From Gallionella sp. (GTDB taxonomy: Bacteria; Pseudomonadota; Gammaproteobacteria; Burkholderiales; Gallionellaceae), in NCBI GenBank assembly GCA_030645535.1, contig JAUSNM010000016.1:1-64000 (forward strand): a stretch of 64,000 bases of DNA, read 5' to 3'. Positions within the stretch are counted from its first letter, which is position 1; each line of letters begins with the position of its first letter. Shown one piece after another: positions 1-7,699 of this stretch. Under the pieces are notes generated by a model that was given only the letters and a program-made list of their open reading frames with translations, had not been told where the DNA came from and made no database searches. Both the position numbers and the translations under genes were made by a program.

Positions 1-177
1 TACCGCGGGGTTGTGGGATGTTTGCGTAATGCCACGGAAAATGTAGTCGGTCGTGAAGCCCACGTTTGCAGTAATGGGTGAGGCCGGCGCAGCAGGGGCT
101 GCATCTTCCGCCATTGCCACGCAAGGCACCGCCAAGGCGGCTAGGATCAGGGTGTTCAATAATTTGCTTTTCAACAT
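1..177 (-). CDS. TorF family putative porin (partial, N-terminal 59 residues)
   Basis: Only the N-terminus is inside the window; the gene runs off the left edge. The protein begins with a clear Sec signal peptide (MLKSKLL, a hydrophobic stretch, then AMA before EDAAP), followed by an Ala/Pro-rich linker and the segment VGFTTDYIFRGITQT. That segment is typical of the Gcw_chp / TorF putative porin family, outer-membrane beta-barrel proteins of unknown substrate. An AAGGAACC ribosome site precedes the ATG. It lies downstream of rnfH on the same strand but has its own sigma-54 promoter and an NtrC-like box, so it is probably an independent nitrogen-controlled unit. Family assignment rests on this short stretch only. 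Confidence 0.7.
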   Translation of the reverse strand, partial: MLKSKLLNTLILAALAVPCVAMAEDAAPAAPASPITANVGFTTDYIFRGITQTSHNPAV

Positions 178-230
178 GATGGTTCCTTTTCAGAGATGTA
201 AATAAAATGAATTTCCCGCGCCAAGCTATA

Positions 231-246
231 AGCAGAATGCGTGCCA
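231..246 (-). promoter_or_regulatory. Sigma-54 promoter of the TorF-type porin
   Basis: Read on the minus strand the element is TGGCACG-CATT-CTGCT, with the invariant GG and GC dinucleotides at the correct 10-base spacing and one mismatch in the -12 TTGC box. It lies about 55 bases upstream of the porin ATG. The rest of the gap 178-513 is AT-rich and shows no gene. Confidence 0.75.
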
Positions 247-340
247 CAAATATATAATCGTTATAATTCAAAATAGTACAAATACTATGTGGTAATAAAA
301 TCGGGATATCGCACCAAACTTACGCACTGCAAAAATCATG

Positions 341-357
341 TGCACCGCTTGGGTGCG
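341..357. promoter_or_regulatory. NtrC-type enhancer box
   Basis: TGCACC-GCTTG-GGTGCG matches the 17-base NtrC palindrome TGCACC-N5-GGTGCA except for the last base. It lies about 95-110 bases upstream of the -24 element at 241-246, the usual enhancer distance. A weaker half-site is visible near 310-326. No NifA TGT-N10-ACA site was found here. Confidence 0.6.
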
Positions 358-513
358 ACTCTGCGCATGGCAAAATTTTCTGTAAATCCTCGATGACTTT
401 GAAAGTCTTCTGCCGTTCCATTACGGTTTCAAACAAATCCAAACAATCTGAGCGAAAGCGAATCAACCTGTCCAAATGTAAAAGTGCAGGGAAGATTTGA
501 CACTCACGTTAGA

Positions 514-795
514 TTAGTCATCGTCGTCATCCTCAGCCATTTGCCGACGAGGCACGGTGGCTGGATCTGCGGTGATGCCCCGGTATATCTCCACTCTGTC
601 GCCGGGTTTTAGCAATCCGTCGAGTTGGGTTACTTTGCCAAAGATGCCGACCCGATGGGTTTCCAGATCTATTTCCGGAAACTTGCGCAGAATGCCGGAC
701 TGCTCAATGGCAGTCCGCACAGTGGAATCCTCCTGCACTTCGATGCGCAGCCATAGCTGTTGCGCGGGTTCGGAATAGGCGATGCCGACTTGCAT
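514..795 (-). CDS. rnfH: RnfH family protein
   Basis: A 93-residue protein of the RnfH / UPF0125 ubiquitin-like fold family, found at the end of rnf operons; its biochemical role is unsettled. Visible family features are the start MQVGIAYSEPAQQ, the central segment RKFPEIDLETHRVGIFGK and LKPGDRVEIYRGITADP. The tail ends in an acidic DDDDD run. I chose the ATG at 795 because AAGGAGAG lies just upstream and the residues before it do not fit the family. It starts 10 bases after the rnfE stop and is the last gene of rnfABCDGEH. Confidence 0.9.
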   Translation of the reverse strand: MQVGIAYSEPAQQLWLRIEVQEDSTVRTAIEQSGILRKFPEIDLETHRVGIFGKVTQLDGLLKPGDRVEIYRGITADPATVPRRQMAEDDDDD

Positions 796-805
796 GAGGC
801 TCTCC

Positions 806-1486
806 TTAACTAATGGCGGGCGCTGCGGCCGGCACGGGCTCGGCAACAGAAGCACTGCGGCGGTCAATAATTCGCTTGCCAGCAATCAGGAAACCCACCG
901 CCAGGAACCCGCCGGGTGGCAAAATCATCAGCAGAAAGCCTTTGTAGTCAGGAATAAGTTTCAATTCCATAAAGGAAAATGCAGGTCCCAGCAACAAGTG
1001 CGCATCGGCGAACAAGGTGCCCGTGCCGAGTATTTCACGAACCGCACCAATAATGGTCAGTGCAAAAGTGAATCCCAATCCCATCATCAGCCCATCCATG
1101 CCGGACGGTAATATCGGATTCTTGGCGGCATATGCTTCAGCGCGTCCGAGTACGGCACAGTTGGCCACGATTAGCGCGATGTACAGCCCCAACACTTTGT
1201 ACAGATCATGCGCCCAGGCATTAATACTCACATCCACCAGAGTCACCAGCGTGGCGATAATCACGATATAGACCGGGATGCGCACCTCCTCGCTGACGGC
1301 GTGACGGATCGAAGAAATGAGCATATTGGAGGCGACCAGCACTGCCGTGGTAGCGAGCCCCATGCCCAGGCCGTTGGTGGCGGTACTGGTCACTGCCATC
1401 GTCGGACACAACCCAAGCGTCTGTGCAAAGACGATGTTGTTGTTCCATAGACTGTCGCGGGTGATACGCGAGTAAATATTGCTCAT
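806..1486 (-). CDS. rnfE: Electron transport complex subunit RnfE
   Basis: A 226-residue integral membrane subunit of the Rnf ion-translocating ferredoxin:NAD+ oxidoreductase. In diazotrophs Rnf is thought to use ion-motive force to push electrons from NADH onto ferredoxin or flavodoxin for nitrogenase. The protein has about six hydrophobic segments. It carries the family signatures LWNNNIVFAQTLGLCPTMAV near the N-terminus and IVANCAVLGRAEAYA in the middle, the latter mirrored in RnfA ([11 protein letters not shown]). The start overlaps the rnfG end by 4 bases, indicating translational coupling. The C-terminus has an Ala/Pro-rich extension. Confidence 0.95.
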   Translation of the reverse strand: MSNIYSRITRDSLWNNNIVFAQTLGLCPTMAVTSTATNGLGMGLATTAVLVASNMLISSIRHAVSEEVRIPVYIVIIATLVTLVDVSINAWAHDLYKVLGLYIALIVANCAVLGRAEAYAAKNPILPSGMDGLMMGLGFTFALTIIGAVREILGTGTLFADAHLLLGPAFSFMELKLIPDYKGFLLMILPPGGFLAVGFLIAGKRIIDRRSASVAEPVPAAAPAIS

Positions 1487-2139
1487 GGCTTGCCTCCTTC
1501 GGTTGTCCGGCCAAATGTTTCACGGAGTGGTACTGTGTCATCGAGCATTTGTGCACGCTGCTTATCAAAAAAATCCAGTCCGCCCTTGACGGCCTTGACT
1601 ACACCACGCGGGGTGATTGTGGCTCCTGCGAACTGGTCGAACACGCCGCCGTCTTTTTTCACCCCCCATTTTTCAGCGGGCGGATCACCTAAGCTTTTGC
1701 CTTCAAATTCATATATCCAGTGCCCCTTGGCAGGCTCGATCTTGTCGCCCAAACCCGGCGTCTCCTTGTGTTTAATCACGCGAACGCCGGTAATATGTCC
1801 GTTGCGATCTATGCCCATCATGCAATCGATCGGACCGGCATAGCCGTTGCCGCTGACTTTAAAAACGACCGCTTCGACCCGTCCGGCGCGGCGCGCCCGA
1901 TACACGGTGACTTCGCCGTTCGGCCCATTGAGCACTAGCGTATCTTTAAGCAAATCGTTGTCATATTCGCCGGGCAGAACTTGAGTCAGTGACTGTTGCA
2001 TGTCCCGTGCCTGAGCGGCAGCGATGTCGGATGAAGTCGCCCTGTCGGCAAGGGCTAAGGCTGCGGTCGTAACCAGTGCCACCCCGCCTAAAAGCGCTGC
2101 CTGATAATATAATTCGCCGCGTAATTTCTGAAAGTTCAT
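1483..2139 (-). CDS. rnfG: Electron transport complex subunit RnfG (FMN-binding)
   Basis: A 218-residue subunit with one N-terminal transmembrane helix (about residues 12-32) and a periplasmic FMN-binding domain. FMN is covalently attached through a phosphoester bond to a Thr in an S/A-GAT motif; here FAGATITPRGVV supplies that Thr near residue 175. Other family landmarks are YAGPIDCMMGIDRNGHITGV and HKETPGLGDKI. It lies between rnfD and rnfE with a 1-base gap and a 4-base overlap, so the operon is tightly coupled. An ApbE-type flavin transferase would be required but is not in this window. Confidence 0.94.
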   Translation of the reverse strand: MNFQKLRGELYYQAALLGGVALVTTAALALADRATSSDIAAAQARDMQQSLTQVLPGEYDNDLLKDTLVLNGPNGEVTVYRARRAGRVEAVVFKVSGNGYAGPIDCMMGIDRNGHITGVRVIKHKETPGLGDKIEPAKGHWIYEFEGKSLGDPPAEKWGVKKDGGVFDQFAGATITPRGVVKAVKGGLDFFDKQRAQMLDDTVPLRETFGRTTEGGKP

Positions 2140-2140
2140 C

Positions 2141-3217
2141 TCACGACTCCTTTTTGAGAGGTTCTATGGACATGGACACGCCCTTGCGATTGCGCCCATA
2201 GATACGTGGCTTCACATAATGATCGATGATGGGCGTGGCGGCGTTCATCAACATGACGGCGAATGCCACCCCTTCCGGGTAACCACCCCAGGTTCGGATG
2301 ATCCAGGTCAGCAGGCCGCAACCCAGGCCGAAAATAAATTGCCCGGTGGCCGTATTGGGTGATGTCACAGGATCCGTGATGATGAAGAACGCCCCCAGCA
2401 TCAAACCGCCGGACAACAGGTGATACAGCGGCCCCGCATAATGAGCAGGACTGACGGCACTGAAAATCAGTGCGGGTACAACCACACCAATCAGCATCGC
2501 CACCGGTGCATGCCAGGTAATGATGCGTTTGAACATCAAAAACAGACCGCCTGCCAGCAGGAACAAGGCCGCTGTTTCGCCAAGACTGCCGGCGCGACTG
2601 CCCAATAGTGCGTCCAGTGGCGCGTAGTAGCCTGACAGCGCCTGTTCCAATCCAATTCCGCGCGTGAATTCGGTCTTGACGTGACCTAACAATGACGCGC
2701 TGGCCATGCCGTCCACCTGAGAGCCCGTAAAGGTGACCGCTAATCCTTCAAGCCAGCCCGGTGCATGGATGGAGCCCAGGGGTGCGGGAGCGACCCATGT
2801 GGTCATTTCCATCGGAAATGAAATCAGCAACATCACACGTGCAGCCATCGCCGGATTGAACGGGTTTTGCCCCAGTCCGCCATACAATTGTTTGGAAATG
2901 ATGACTGCGAACAAACTGCCCAGCACAGCAATCCACCACGGAGCCCAGGGCGGCAACGACAAAGCCAACAGCCAGGCGGTCAACAGGCCGGATCCGTCCA
3001 TCAGCACAGGACGTACCGCACGCTGTTGCAACCTCAGCACCAGAGCTTCACCCAGCAAGGCCGCCAGCAGCGACATGACCCAGACATTGATTGCCGGCCA
3101 GCCATACAACCAGAATCCAAACAACGTGGCGGGTGTCAGCGCCAGCATCACCAGAGCCATCACCCGGTTGACAGAAATCGGTGCGTGGGCGTGGGGGGAA
3201 TGTGCAATTGCGTTCAT
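2141..3217 (-). CDS. rnfD: Electron transport complex subunit RnfD
   Basis: A 358-residue polytopic membrane subunit (NqrB/RnfD family) with about nine hydrophobic segments. Conserved stretches include MDGSGLLTAWLLALSLPP, QNPFNPAMAARVMLLISFP and ITDPVTSPNTATGQFIFG. In relatives FMN is attached to Thr in a D-x-x-S-G-A-T motif; the corresponding segment here is DGMASASLL at residues 169-177, giving Ser175 where Thr is usual. Whether Ser is flavinylated cannot be judged by sight. A GGAGGTAGC ribosome site precedes the ATG, and the start overlaps the rnfC end by 4 bases. Confidence 0.95.
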   Translation of the reverse strand: MNAIAHSPHAHAPISVNRVMALVMLALTPATLFGFWLYGWPAINVWVMSLLAALLGEALVLRLQQRAVRPVLMDGSGLLTAWLLALSLPPWAPWWIAVLGSLFAVIISKQLYGGLGQNPFNPAMAARVMLLISFPMEMTTWVAPAPLGSIHAPGWLEGLAVTFTGSQVDGMASASLLGHVKTEFTRGIGLEQALSGYYAPLDALLGSRAGSLGETAALFLLAGGLFLMFKRIITWHAPVAMLIGVVVPALIFSAVSPAHYAGPLYHLLSGGLMLGAFFIITDPVTSPNTATGQFIFGLGCGLLTWIIRTWGGYPEGVAFAVMLMNAATPIIDHYVKPRIYGRNRKGVSMSIEPLKKES

Positions 3218-4698
3218 GCTACCTCCGTTGTAGTTTGCAAAGCCGCCTGTTTCGCAGCAAACTCCCTGGCTTCACGAGCGGCCTTGCGTTTTTCAGCGGC
3301 CTCCTGGCGTTCGCGTTCAATGCGCTGTGTCCGCGCGATGCGTTCATCCGCCAGCTTCCTGGTAGCCTCCTGCTTCAGCTTGCCGCGTTCCTGCTCCATC
3401 AATTCGCCCTTGGCGAAGTTGAAGTAATGCACTAACGGAATATGCGACGGACATACGAATGAACAACAGCCGCAAGCGATACAGTCCTTCAGACCACGTG
3501 ACACAGCCGCATTCGAGTCGCCTGCGCGAATGTGTGCGGCCATCTCCAATGGCAGCAGCCCCACCGGACAGGCGCGCACGCAACTGGAACAACGGATGCA
3601 CGGGGAAGCTTGAGTGCTGCCAATTTCACGGGCGGTCAGCGCCAACACGCCACTAGTGCCTTTTACCACCGGTACAGCAGCCGTAAATAACTCAATTCCC
3701 ATCATCGGCCCGCCCAGCACCATACGCGCCGGTTTCTCGCTGAAACCACCGCAATACTGGAACAAAGTCTCAACCAGTGTCCCTATCGGCACTTCCAGAT
3801 TGCCAGGTTCAGCCACAGCCCCGCCGCTGACCGTCACCAGTCGCGACACCAGCGGCCTGCCGAAACGGACGGCATCCCGCACGGCATAGGCTGTCGCCAC
3901 GTTATGCACCAGCACGCCGATGTCGGCAGAACGACCATCAGCGGGCACTTCACGTCCGGTCAGTGCCCGGATCATCTGTTTGTCCCAGCCCATCGGGTAC
4001 ATCGCCGGAACGGCAATCACCTGAACTTCAGTACCCGCTGCGGCAGCCCGCATGGATGCCAATGCCGCCGGTTTGTTTTCCTCGATGCCCACCATCACAT
4101 CGACTGCGCCCACAGCGTAGCGAATGAGACGAACACCTTCGATAATGTCGCTCGCACGCTCGCGCATAAGCCTGTCATCGCAGGTAATGTAGGGCTCACA
4201 CTCTCCGCCGTTGATAATGAGCGTGCGCACATTATTCTTGCGCGAGAGATTAAGTTTCACCGCCGATGGAAAAGTAGCCCCGCCCAGACCGACGATACCG
4301 GCAGCACCCACAGCTGCCGCGATTTCTTCCGGTAAAAGCGAAAATGGATCGGATGGACTGTCTGTTTCCAGCCAGCGGTCTTCGCCATCAGATTCAATCG
4401 TGACCGTGGGTGCCGCAAGCCCGGATGGATGCGCTGCGGTGTAGTCGCCAATAGCGACAATACGCCCGGAAGTGGACGCATGAACAGGCGCTGAAATAAA
4501 ACCCTGACTGGCACCGATAATCTGCCCCTTCAGCACATGCTCACCCACCTTAATCAGCGGCTGGGCAGGTGCGCCAACGTGTTGTTGTAAAGGCACGAAT
4601 AGTCGCTCGGGCAGCGGCAAAACGCGGATAGCACGTTCTGCTGCCAACCCCTTCCAACCCTCTGGATGAACCCCGCCACGCAATTTAAAAAGTTTCAT
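3214..4698 (-). CDS. rnfC: Electron transport complex subunit RnfC
   Basis: The 494-residue peripheral subunit thought to bind NADH/FMN and carry two 4Fe-4S clusters. N-terminal part: GGVHPEGWKG and GGATFPSAVKL, with the flavin/NAD-binding fold up to about residue 350. Two ferredoxin motifs follow: CIRCSSCVRACP and CIACGCCSFVCP, each Cx2Cx2Cx3C. The C-terminus is a charged, probably coiled-coil tail (EQERGKLKQEATRKLADER), shorter than the long repeats of some gamma-proteobacterial RnfC proteins. I chose MKLFKLRGG at 4698, preceded by GTGAGGTAAAT, rather than the ATG 18 bases upstream. Confidence 0.95.
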   Translation of the reverse strand: MKLFKLRGGVHPEGWKGLAAERAIRVLPLPERLFVPLQQHVGAPAQPLIKVGEHVLKGQIIGASQGFISAPVHASTSGRIVAIGDYTAAHPSGLAAPTVTIESDGEDRWLETDSPSDPFSLLPEEIAAAVGAAGIVGLGGATFPSAVKLNLSRKNNVRTLIINGGECEPYITCDDRLMRERASDIIEGVRLIRYAVGAVDVMVGIEENKPAALASMRAAAAGTEVQVIAVPAMYPMGWDKQMIRALTGREVPADGRSADIGVLVHNVATAYAVRDAVRFGRPLVSRLVTVSGGAVAEPGNLEVPIGTLVETLFQYCGGFSEKPARMVLGGPMMGIELFTAAVPVVKGTSGVLALTAREIGSTQASPCIRCSSCVRACPVGLLPLEMAAHIRAGDSNAAVSRGLKDCIACGCCSFVCPSHIPLVHYFNFAKGELMEQERGKLKQEATRKLADERIARTQRIERERQEAAEKRKAAREAREFAAKQAALQTTTEVA

Positions 4699-4705
4699 AT
4701 TTACC

Positions 4706-5254
4706 TCACGCGGCAACAGTCTGCATAGTCTGAGTCACGGGCTTATTCCAATACCATGCGTGCAGTGTTACCGGAACCGGCTGAAGTTTTACCGACTCGG
4801 TCGGACAGACTTCTTCACACTTTCCACAGGCTGTACACGCCTCACGGAACACCGAATGAATCTGCTGAGCAGCCCCCATGATGGCGTCGGTAGGACAGAC
4901 CTTGAAGCAGCGCGTACAGCCGATGCACAACTCCTCACGTACTTCGGCGATCATGGGCACGGAATCCTGTACCCCGCTGACATCAGCATCGACACCTAAT
5001 TTGGCCGCAAGTGCGATAGCCACAGCGCGACCGCCAGGCGGGCATAACGTGACGGGGGCACGCCCCTCGGCCAGTGCTTGAGCGGCACCGGCACAACCGG
5101 GAAAACCGCACTGACCGCACTGAGAACCGGGCAAGATATCAACCAACTCAGCAACGAGTGCGTTACCTTCCACCCTGAACACGCGCGCGGCTACGCCCAG
5201 AATAAGGCCCAGGATTGCGCCCAAAATAGTCAAACTCGTCAGTGCGGTAATCAT
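4706..5254 (-). CDS. rnfB: Electron transport complex subunit RnfB (iron-sulfur)
   Basis: A 182-residue iron-sulfur subunit and the likely entry/exit point for ferredoxin. It has an N-terminal membrane anchor (about residues 3-24), then a 4Fe-4S motif GSQCGQCGFPGC with a later Cys, then two ferredoxin clusters CIGCTRCFKVCP and CTACGKCEEVCP. The longer reading frame extends 63 codons upstream across the rnfA end. I placed the start at 5254 because GGAGAGGTA precedes this ATG and MITALTSLTILGAI gives the normal anchor. It starts 13 bases after rnfA. Confidence 0.94.
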   Translation of the reverse strand: MITALTSLTILGAILGLILGVAARVFRVEGNALVAELVDILPGSQCGQCGFPGCAGAAQALAEGRAPVTLCPPGGRAVAIALAAKLGVDADVSGVQDSVPMIAEVREELCIGCTRCFKVCPTDAIMGAAQQIHSVFREACTACGKCEEVCPTESVKLQPVPVTLHAWYWNKPVTQTMQTVAA

Positions 5255-5267
5255 TACCTCTCCTCTC

Positions 5268-5849
5268 TTAATGCGGAACCAAACCGGCAAAACCCATGAA
5301 GGCCAGAGCCAACATTCCCGCCGTGATGAAAGCGATAGGCGCGCCGGCAAAAGTTGACGAAACGGAGGCCAATGCGATGCGTTCACGCATGCCGGCGAAC
5401 AACACCAGTACCAGCGTGAAACCGACCGAGGAACCAAAACCACCGATCAAGCTGACCGCAAAGCCACTCTTCTCCTGCACATTGAGAAGCGGAAGTCCCA
5501 GCACAGCACAGTTGGTGGTAATCAGCGGCAAGTAAATGCCCAGCACCTGATACAGCGGCGGGCTCACTTTGCGTATCACCATCTCGGTGAACTGCACCAC
5601 AGCAGCAATGACCAGTATGTAAGTCAGAATGCGCAGATACTCTATACCCAGCGGCATTAACAACCAGTGCTCCAGCAACCATGAACCAGCGGTAGTAAAG
5701 GTAATCACAAAGGTCGTGGCAAGCCCCATGCTCAAGGCCGTATCCATCTTCTTGGAAATACCCATGAACGGGCATAACCCCAAAAATTTCACCAGAACCA
5801 CGTTATTCACCAGTGCGGTGGAAAGCAGCAACAACAGGTATTCACTCAT
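5268..5849 (-). CDS. rnfA: Electron transport complex subunit RnfA
   Basis: A 193-residue membrane subunit with six hydrophobic segments, first gene of the rnf operon. Signatures are [22 protein letters not shown] at the N-terminus and [15 protein letters not shown] in the middle. The latter carries the Cys that, with the RnfE Cys, binds an intramembrane iron-sulfur centre in known Rnf/Nqr structures. Length matches the family. The ATG at 5849 is preceded by GGCAGGAGAC. Its promoter is a sigma-54 element 26 bases upstream with a NifA site about 105 bases beyond, shared with divergent nifL. Confidence 0.96.
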   Translation of the reverse strand: MSEYLLLLLSTALVNNVVLVKFLGLCPFMGISKKMDTALSMGLATTFVITFTTAGSWLLEHWLLMPLGIEYLRILTYILVIAAVVQFTEMVIRKVSPPLYQVLGIYLPLITTNCAVLGLPLLNVQEKSGFAVSLIGGFGSSVGFTLVLVLFAGMRERIALASVSSTFAGAPIAFITAGMLALAFMGFAGLVPH

Positions 5850-5875
5850 ATCGATAAGTCTCCTGCCGTTCTATA

Positions 5876-5891
5876 CGCAAACGTCATGCCA
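5876..5891 (-). promoter_or_regulatory. Sigma-54 promoter of rnfABCDGEH
   Basis: Minus-strand TGGCATG-ACGT-TTGCG matches the -24/-12 consensus with correct GG to GC spacing. It lies 26 bases upstream of the rnfA ATG. Confidence 0.85.
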
Positions 5892-5996
5892 GCAATTCAA
5901 AATAAATCAGACATGCACAAAATCAAGCAATTGCAGCTATTTCGCACCAATCGAGGGCAAAAACCTTTGTCGTTTTCAGGTAATACAGCATGTTTA

Positions 5997-6012
5997 TGTC
6001 GCAAACACGACA
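5997..6012. promoter_or_regulatory. NifA upstream activator site shared by rnfA and nifL
   Basis: TGT-CGCAAACACG-ACA is an exact TGT-N10-ACA NifA site. It lies about 105 bases from the rnfA -24 element and 45 bases from the nifL -24 element, between the divergent promoters, and is the only exact match found in this 257-base gap. Confidence 0.8.
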
Positions 6013-6056
6013 AAAAATCCAATGTTTGTATCGCTGTAACGAAACAACAAAAAATT

Positions 6057-6072
6057 GGGCACGGATATTGCT
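6057..6072 (+). promoter_or_regulatory. Sigma-54 promoter of nifLA
   Basis: GGGCACG-GATA-TTGCT matches the consensus at all positions but the first, with GG/GC in register. The predicted transcript start near 6083 lies before both candidate nifL ATGs (6107, 6134). It implies that nifLA is itself under sigma-54 control, as in Klebsiella. Confidence 0.8.
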
Positions 6073-6106
6073 TACAGTTATTCATCAAATCGCAATCGGA
6101 TGAATC

Positions 6107-7699
6107 ATGGCCAAGTTACCCCCTGAAAAAAACATGAGCACTTCCAATGAAGATATGGATGCTTCCGTGCCACCACACATCTTTCGTCAAGTGGTCGAGC
6201 AGGCAGCCCTGGCGATTTCAATCACGGATGAGCAGTCAAACATTCTGTATGCCAATCCCGCCTTTCTGCGCACCACGGGATATTCCAGGCCCGAAATTCT
6301 GGGGCAGAACCAGTCCCTGCTTTCCTACCGGGTCACGCCAAAACTGGTGTACGAAACCATGTGGGCGCAGATCAAGCGGCAGCGTCCATGGAACGGACTG
6401 CTGGTCAACAAGCGTCAGGATGGCAGTCGATATCTTGCCGACCTGACCATCTCGCCGGTGGTAAATGAAGACGGCAACACCACGCACTATCTCGGTATGC
6501 ACCGCGATGTCACCGAAGTGCACAGGCTGGAGAGGCAGGTACAAAATCAAAAGTCATTGATCGAATCCGTAGTGGATGCAGCGCAGGTCGCCATCGTATT
6601 GCTGGACGAAAATGAACGTGTATTGCTCGACAATCAGGAATACAAAAAACTGATCGGGGATCTTGGCAAAGAGCCTGCTATCAAATTGCTCGGCTCCATT
6701 CGCGCTCAGATGGGCAATGCTTTTGTGCTGGCGCAAAGCCGCCACCACAACATCGCCGCGCGCGAGGTTTTCGTGGAGTTCCCGAATCGCGCCGCGCGTT
6801 GGTTTTCCTGTGCCGTATCCTGGTTCGAGGAACAAGATGTCGGTGCAGATGCTTTCTACGAACCGCAGCAAAGACATTATTTGCTTCTCACCATCGCCGA
6901 CATCAGTGAATTAAAACGCCAGCAAGAAGCACTGCGCATCAACAGCCTGCGGGCGCTTTTATCGGAACAAGAGCGCATCCAAAGCTTGCGTGAAACCCTG
7001 GCGGGCGCAGTTTATCAACTGGAAGGGCCGCTTAATACGCTGTCCGCCGTATCGCTCATGCTCGAACGCCGCCTTTCAACCACACCTTCATCACCTCAGA
7101 TGAGCATGAATGCCTGGGGCGATATATCAGCGACAGCACTGGAAGACGCCATGCAAAAAAGCCGCGAAGCACTGGAAACATTGCGTGCGTGCATTCCTAA
7201 CCAGACCACCGAGTCATCAAAATCCGTCAATCTCAATGAAATACTGTCCGATGTGCTCAAGCTCTCCACCGCCAGCCTGCTCGGTGCGAACATCGTGGTG
7301 GAATGGCAACCCGATGTAAATTCCGGTACCGCGTTCGGACAACCCGTGCAACTCTCCAATTTATTCAAGCAGCTTATTGCCAACGCGGTGGAAGCATTCA
7401 ATGAACAACGCAGCTCACATCGCGAATTGCGCATCAAATGCGCGACCCGCCCCGATTGCATGGAGGTGTTTATTGAAGACAGCGGGCCTGGCATCGCAGA
7501 CGGGTTGCGTTTCAAGGTGTTTCAGCCCTTTTTCACCACCAAAGGTGCCGAGCAACAACATCTGGGCCTGGGGTTAGCCATGGCGCAAGACGTAGTGACA
7601 CGTCACGGCGGAACCATAGACATTGATCCGGACTACCGCAGCGGCTGCCGGGTGCGCGTGCAACTGCCGCGTGTAGCAGGAGATGACCATGTCTGTTGA
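6107..7699 (+). CDS. nifL: Nitrogen fixation negative regulator NifL
   Basis: A 530-residue PAS / histidine-kinase-like anti-activator that holds NifA inactive in oxygen or fixed nitrogen. PAS1 (about residues 25-135) binds FAD in characterised NifL; AISITDEQSNILYANPAF and YLGMHRDVTEVHRLE match it. PAS2 follows (about 145-270), then a central linker and a GHKL ATPase domain with N-box QLIANAVEAF and G-box DSGPGIADGLRFKVFQPFF. The usual phospho-acceptor His position reads VYQLEGPLN, so it is not a true kinase, as expected for NifL. A second ATG at 6134 is an alternative start; neither has a strong ribosome site. It overlaps nifA by 11 bases. Confidence 0.92.
   Translation: MAKLPPEKNMSTSNEDMDASVPPHIFRQVVEQAALAISITDEQSNILYANPAFLRTTGYSRPEILGQNQSLLSYRVTPKLVYETMWAQIKRQRPWNGLLVNKRQDGSRYLADLTISPVVNEDGNTTHYLGMHRDVTEVHRLERQVQNQKSLIESVVDAAQVAIVLLDENERVLLDNQEYKKLIGDLGKEPAIKLLGSIRAQMGNAFVLAQSRHHNIAAREVFVEFPNRAARWFSCAVSWFEEQDVGADAFYEPQQRHYLLLTIADISELKRQQEALRINSLRALLSEQERIQSLRETLAGAVYQLEGPLNTLSAVSLMLERRLSTTPSSPQMSMNAWGDISATALEDAMQKSREALETLRACIPNQTTESSKSVNLNEILSDVLKLSTASLLGANIVVEWQPDVNSGTAFGQPVQLSNLFKQLIANAVEAFNEQRSSHRELRIKCATRPDCMEVFIEDSGPGIADGLRFKVFQPFFTTKGAEQQHLGLGLAMAQDVVTRHGGTIDIDPDYRSGCRVRVQLPRVAGDDHVC

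Noticed and set aside
2420-3233. Open frames on the plus strand across rnfD
   Set aside because: They lie antisense to well-matched rnf genes, lack ribosome sites and show no family features.
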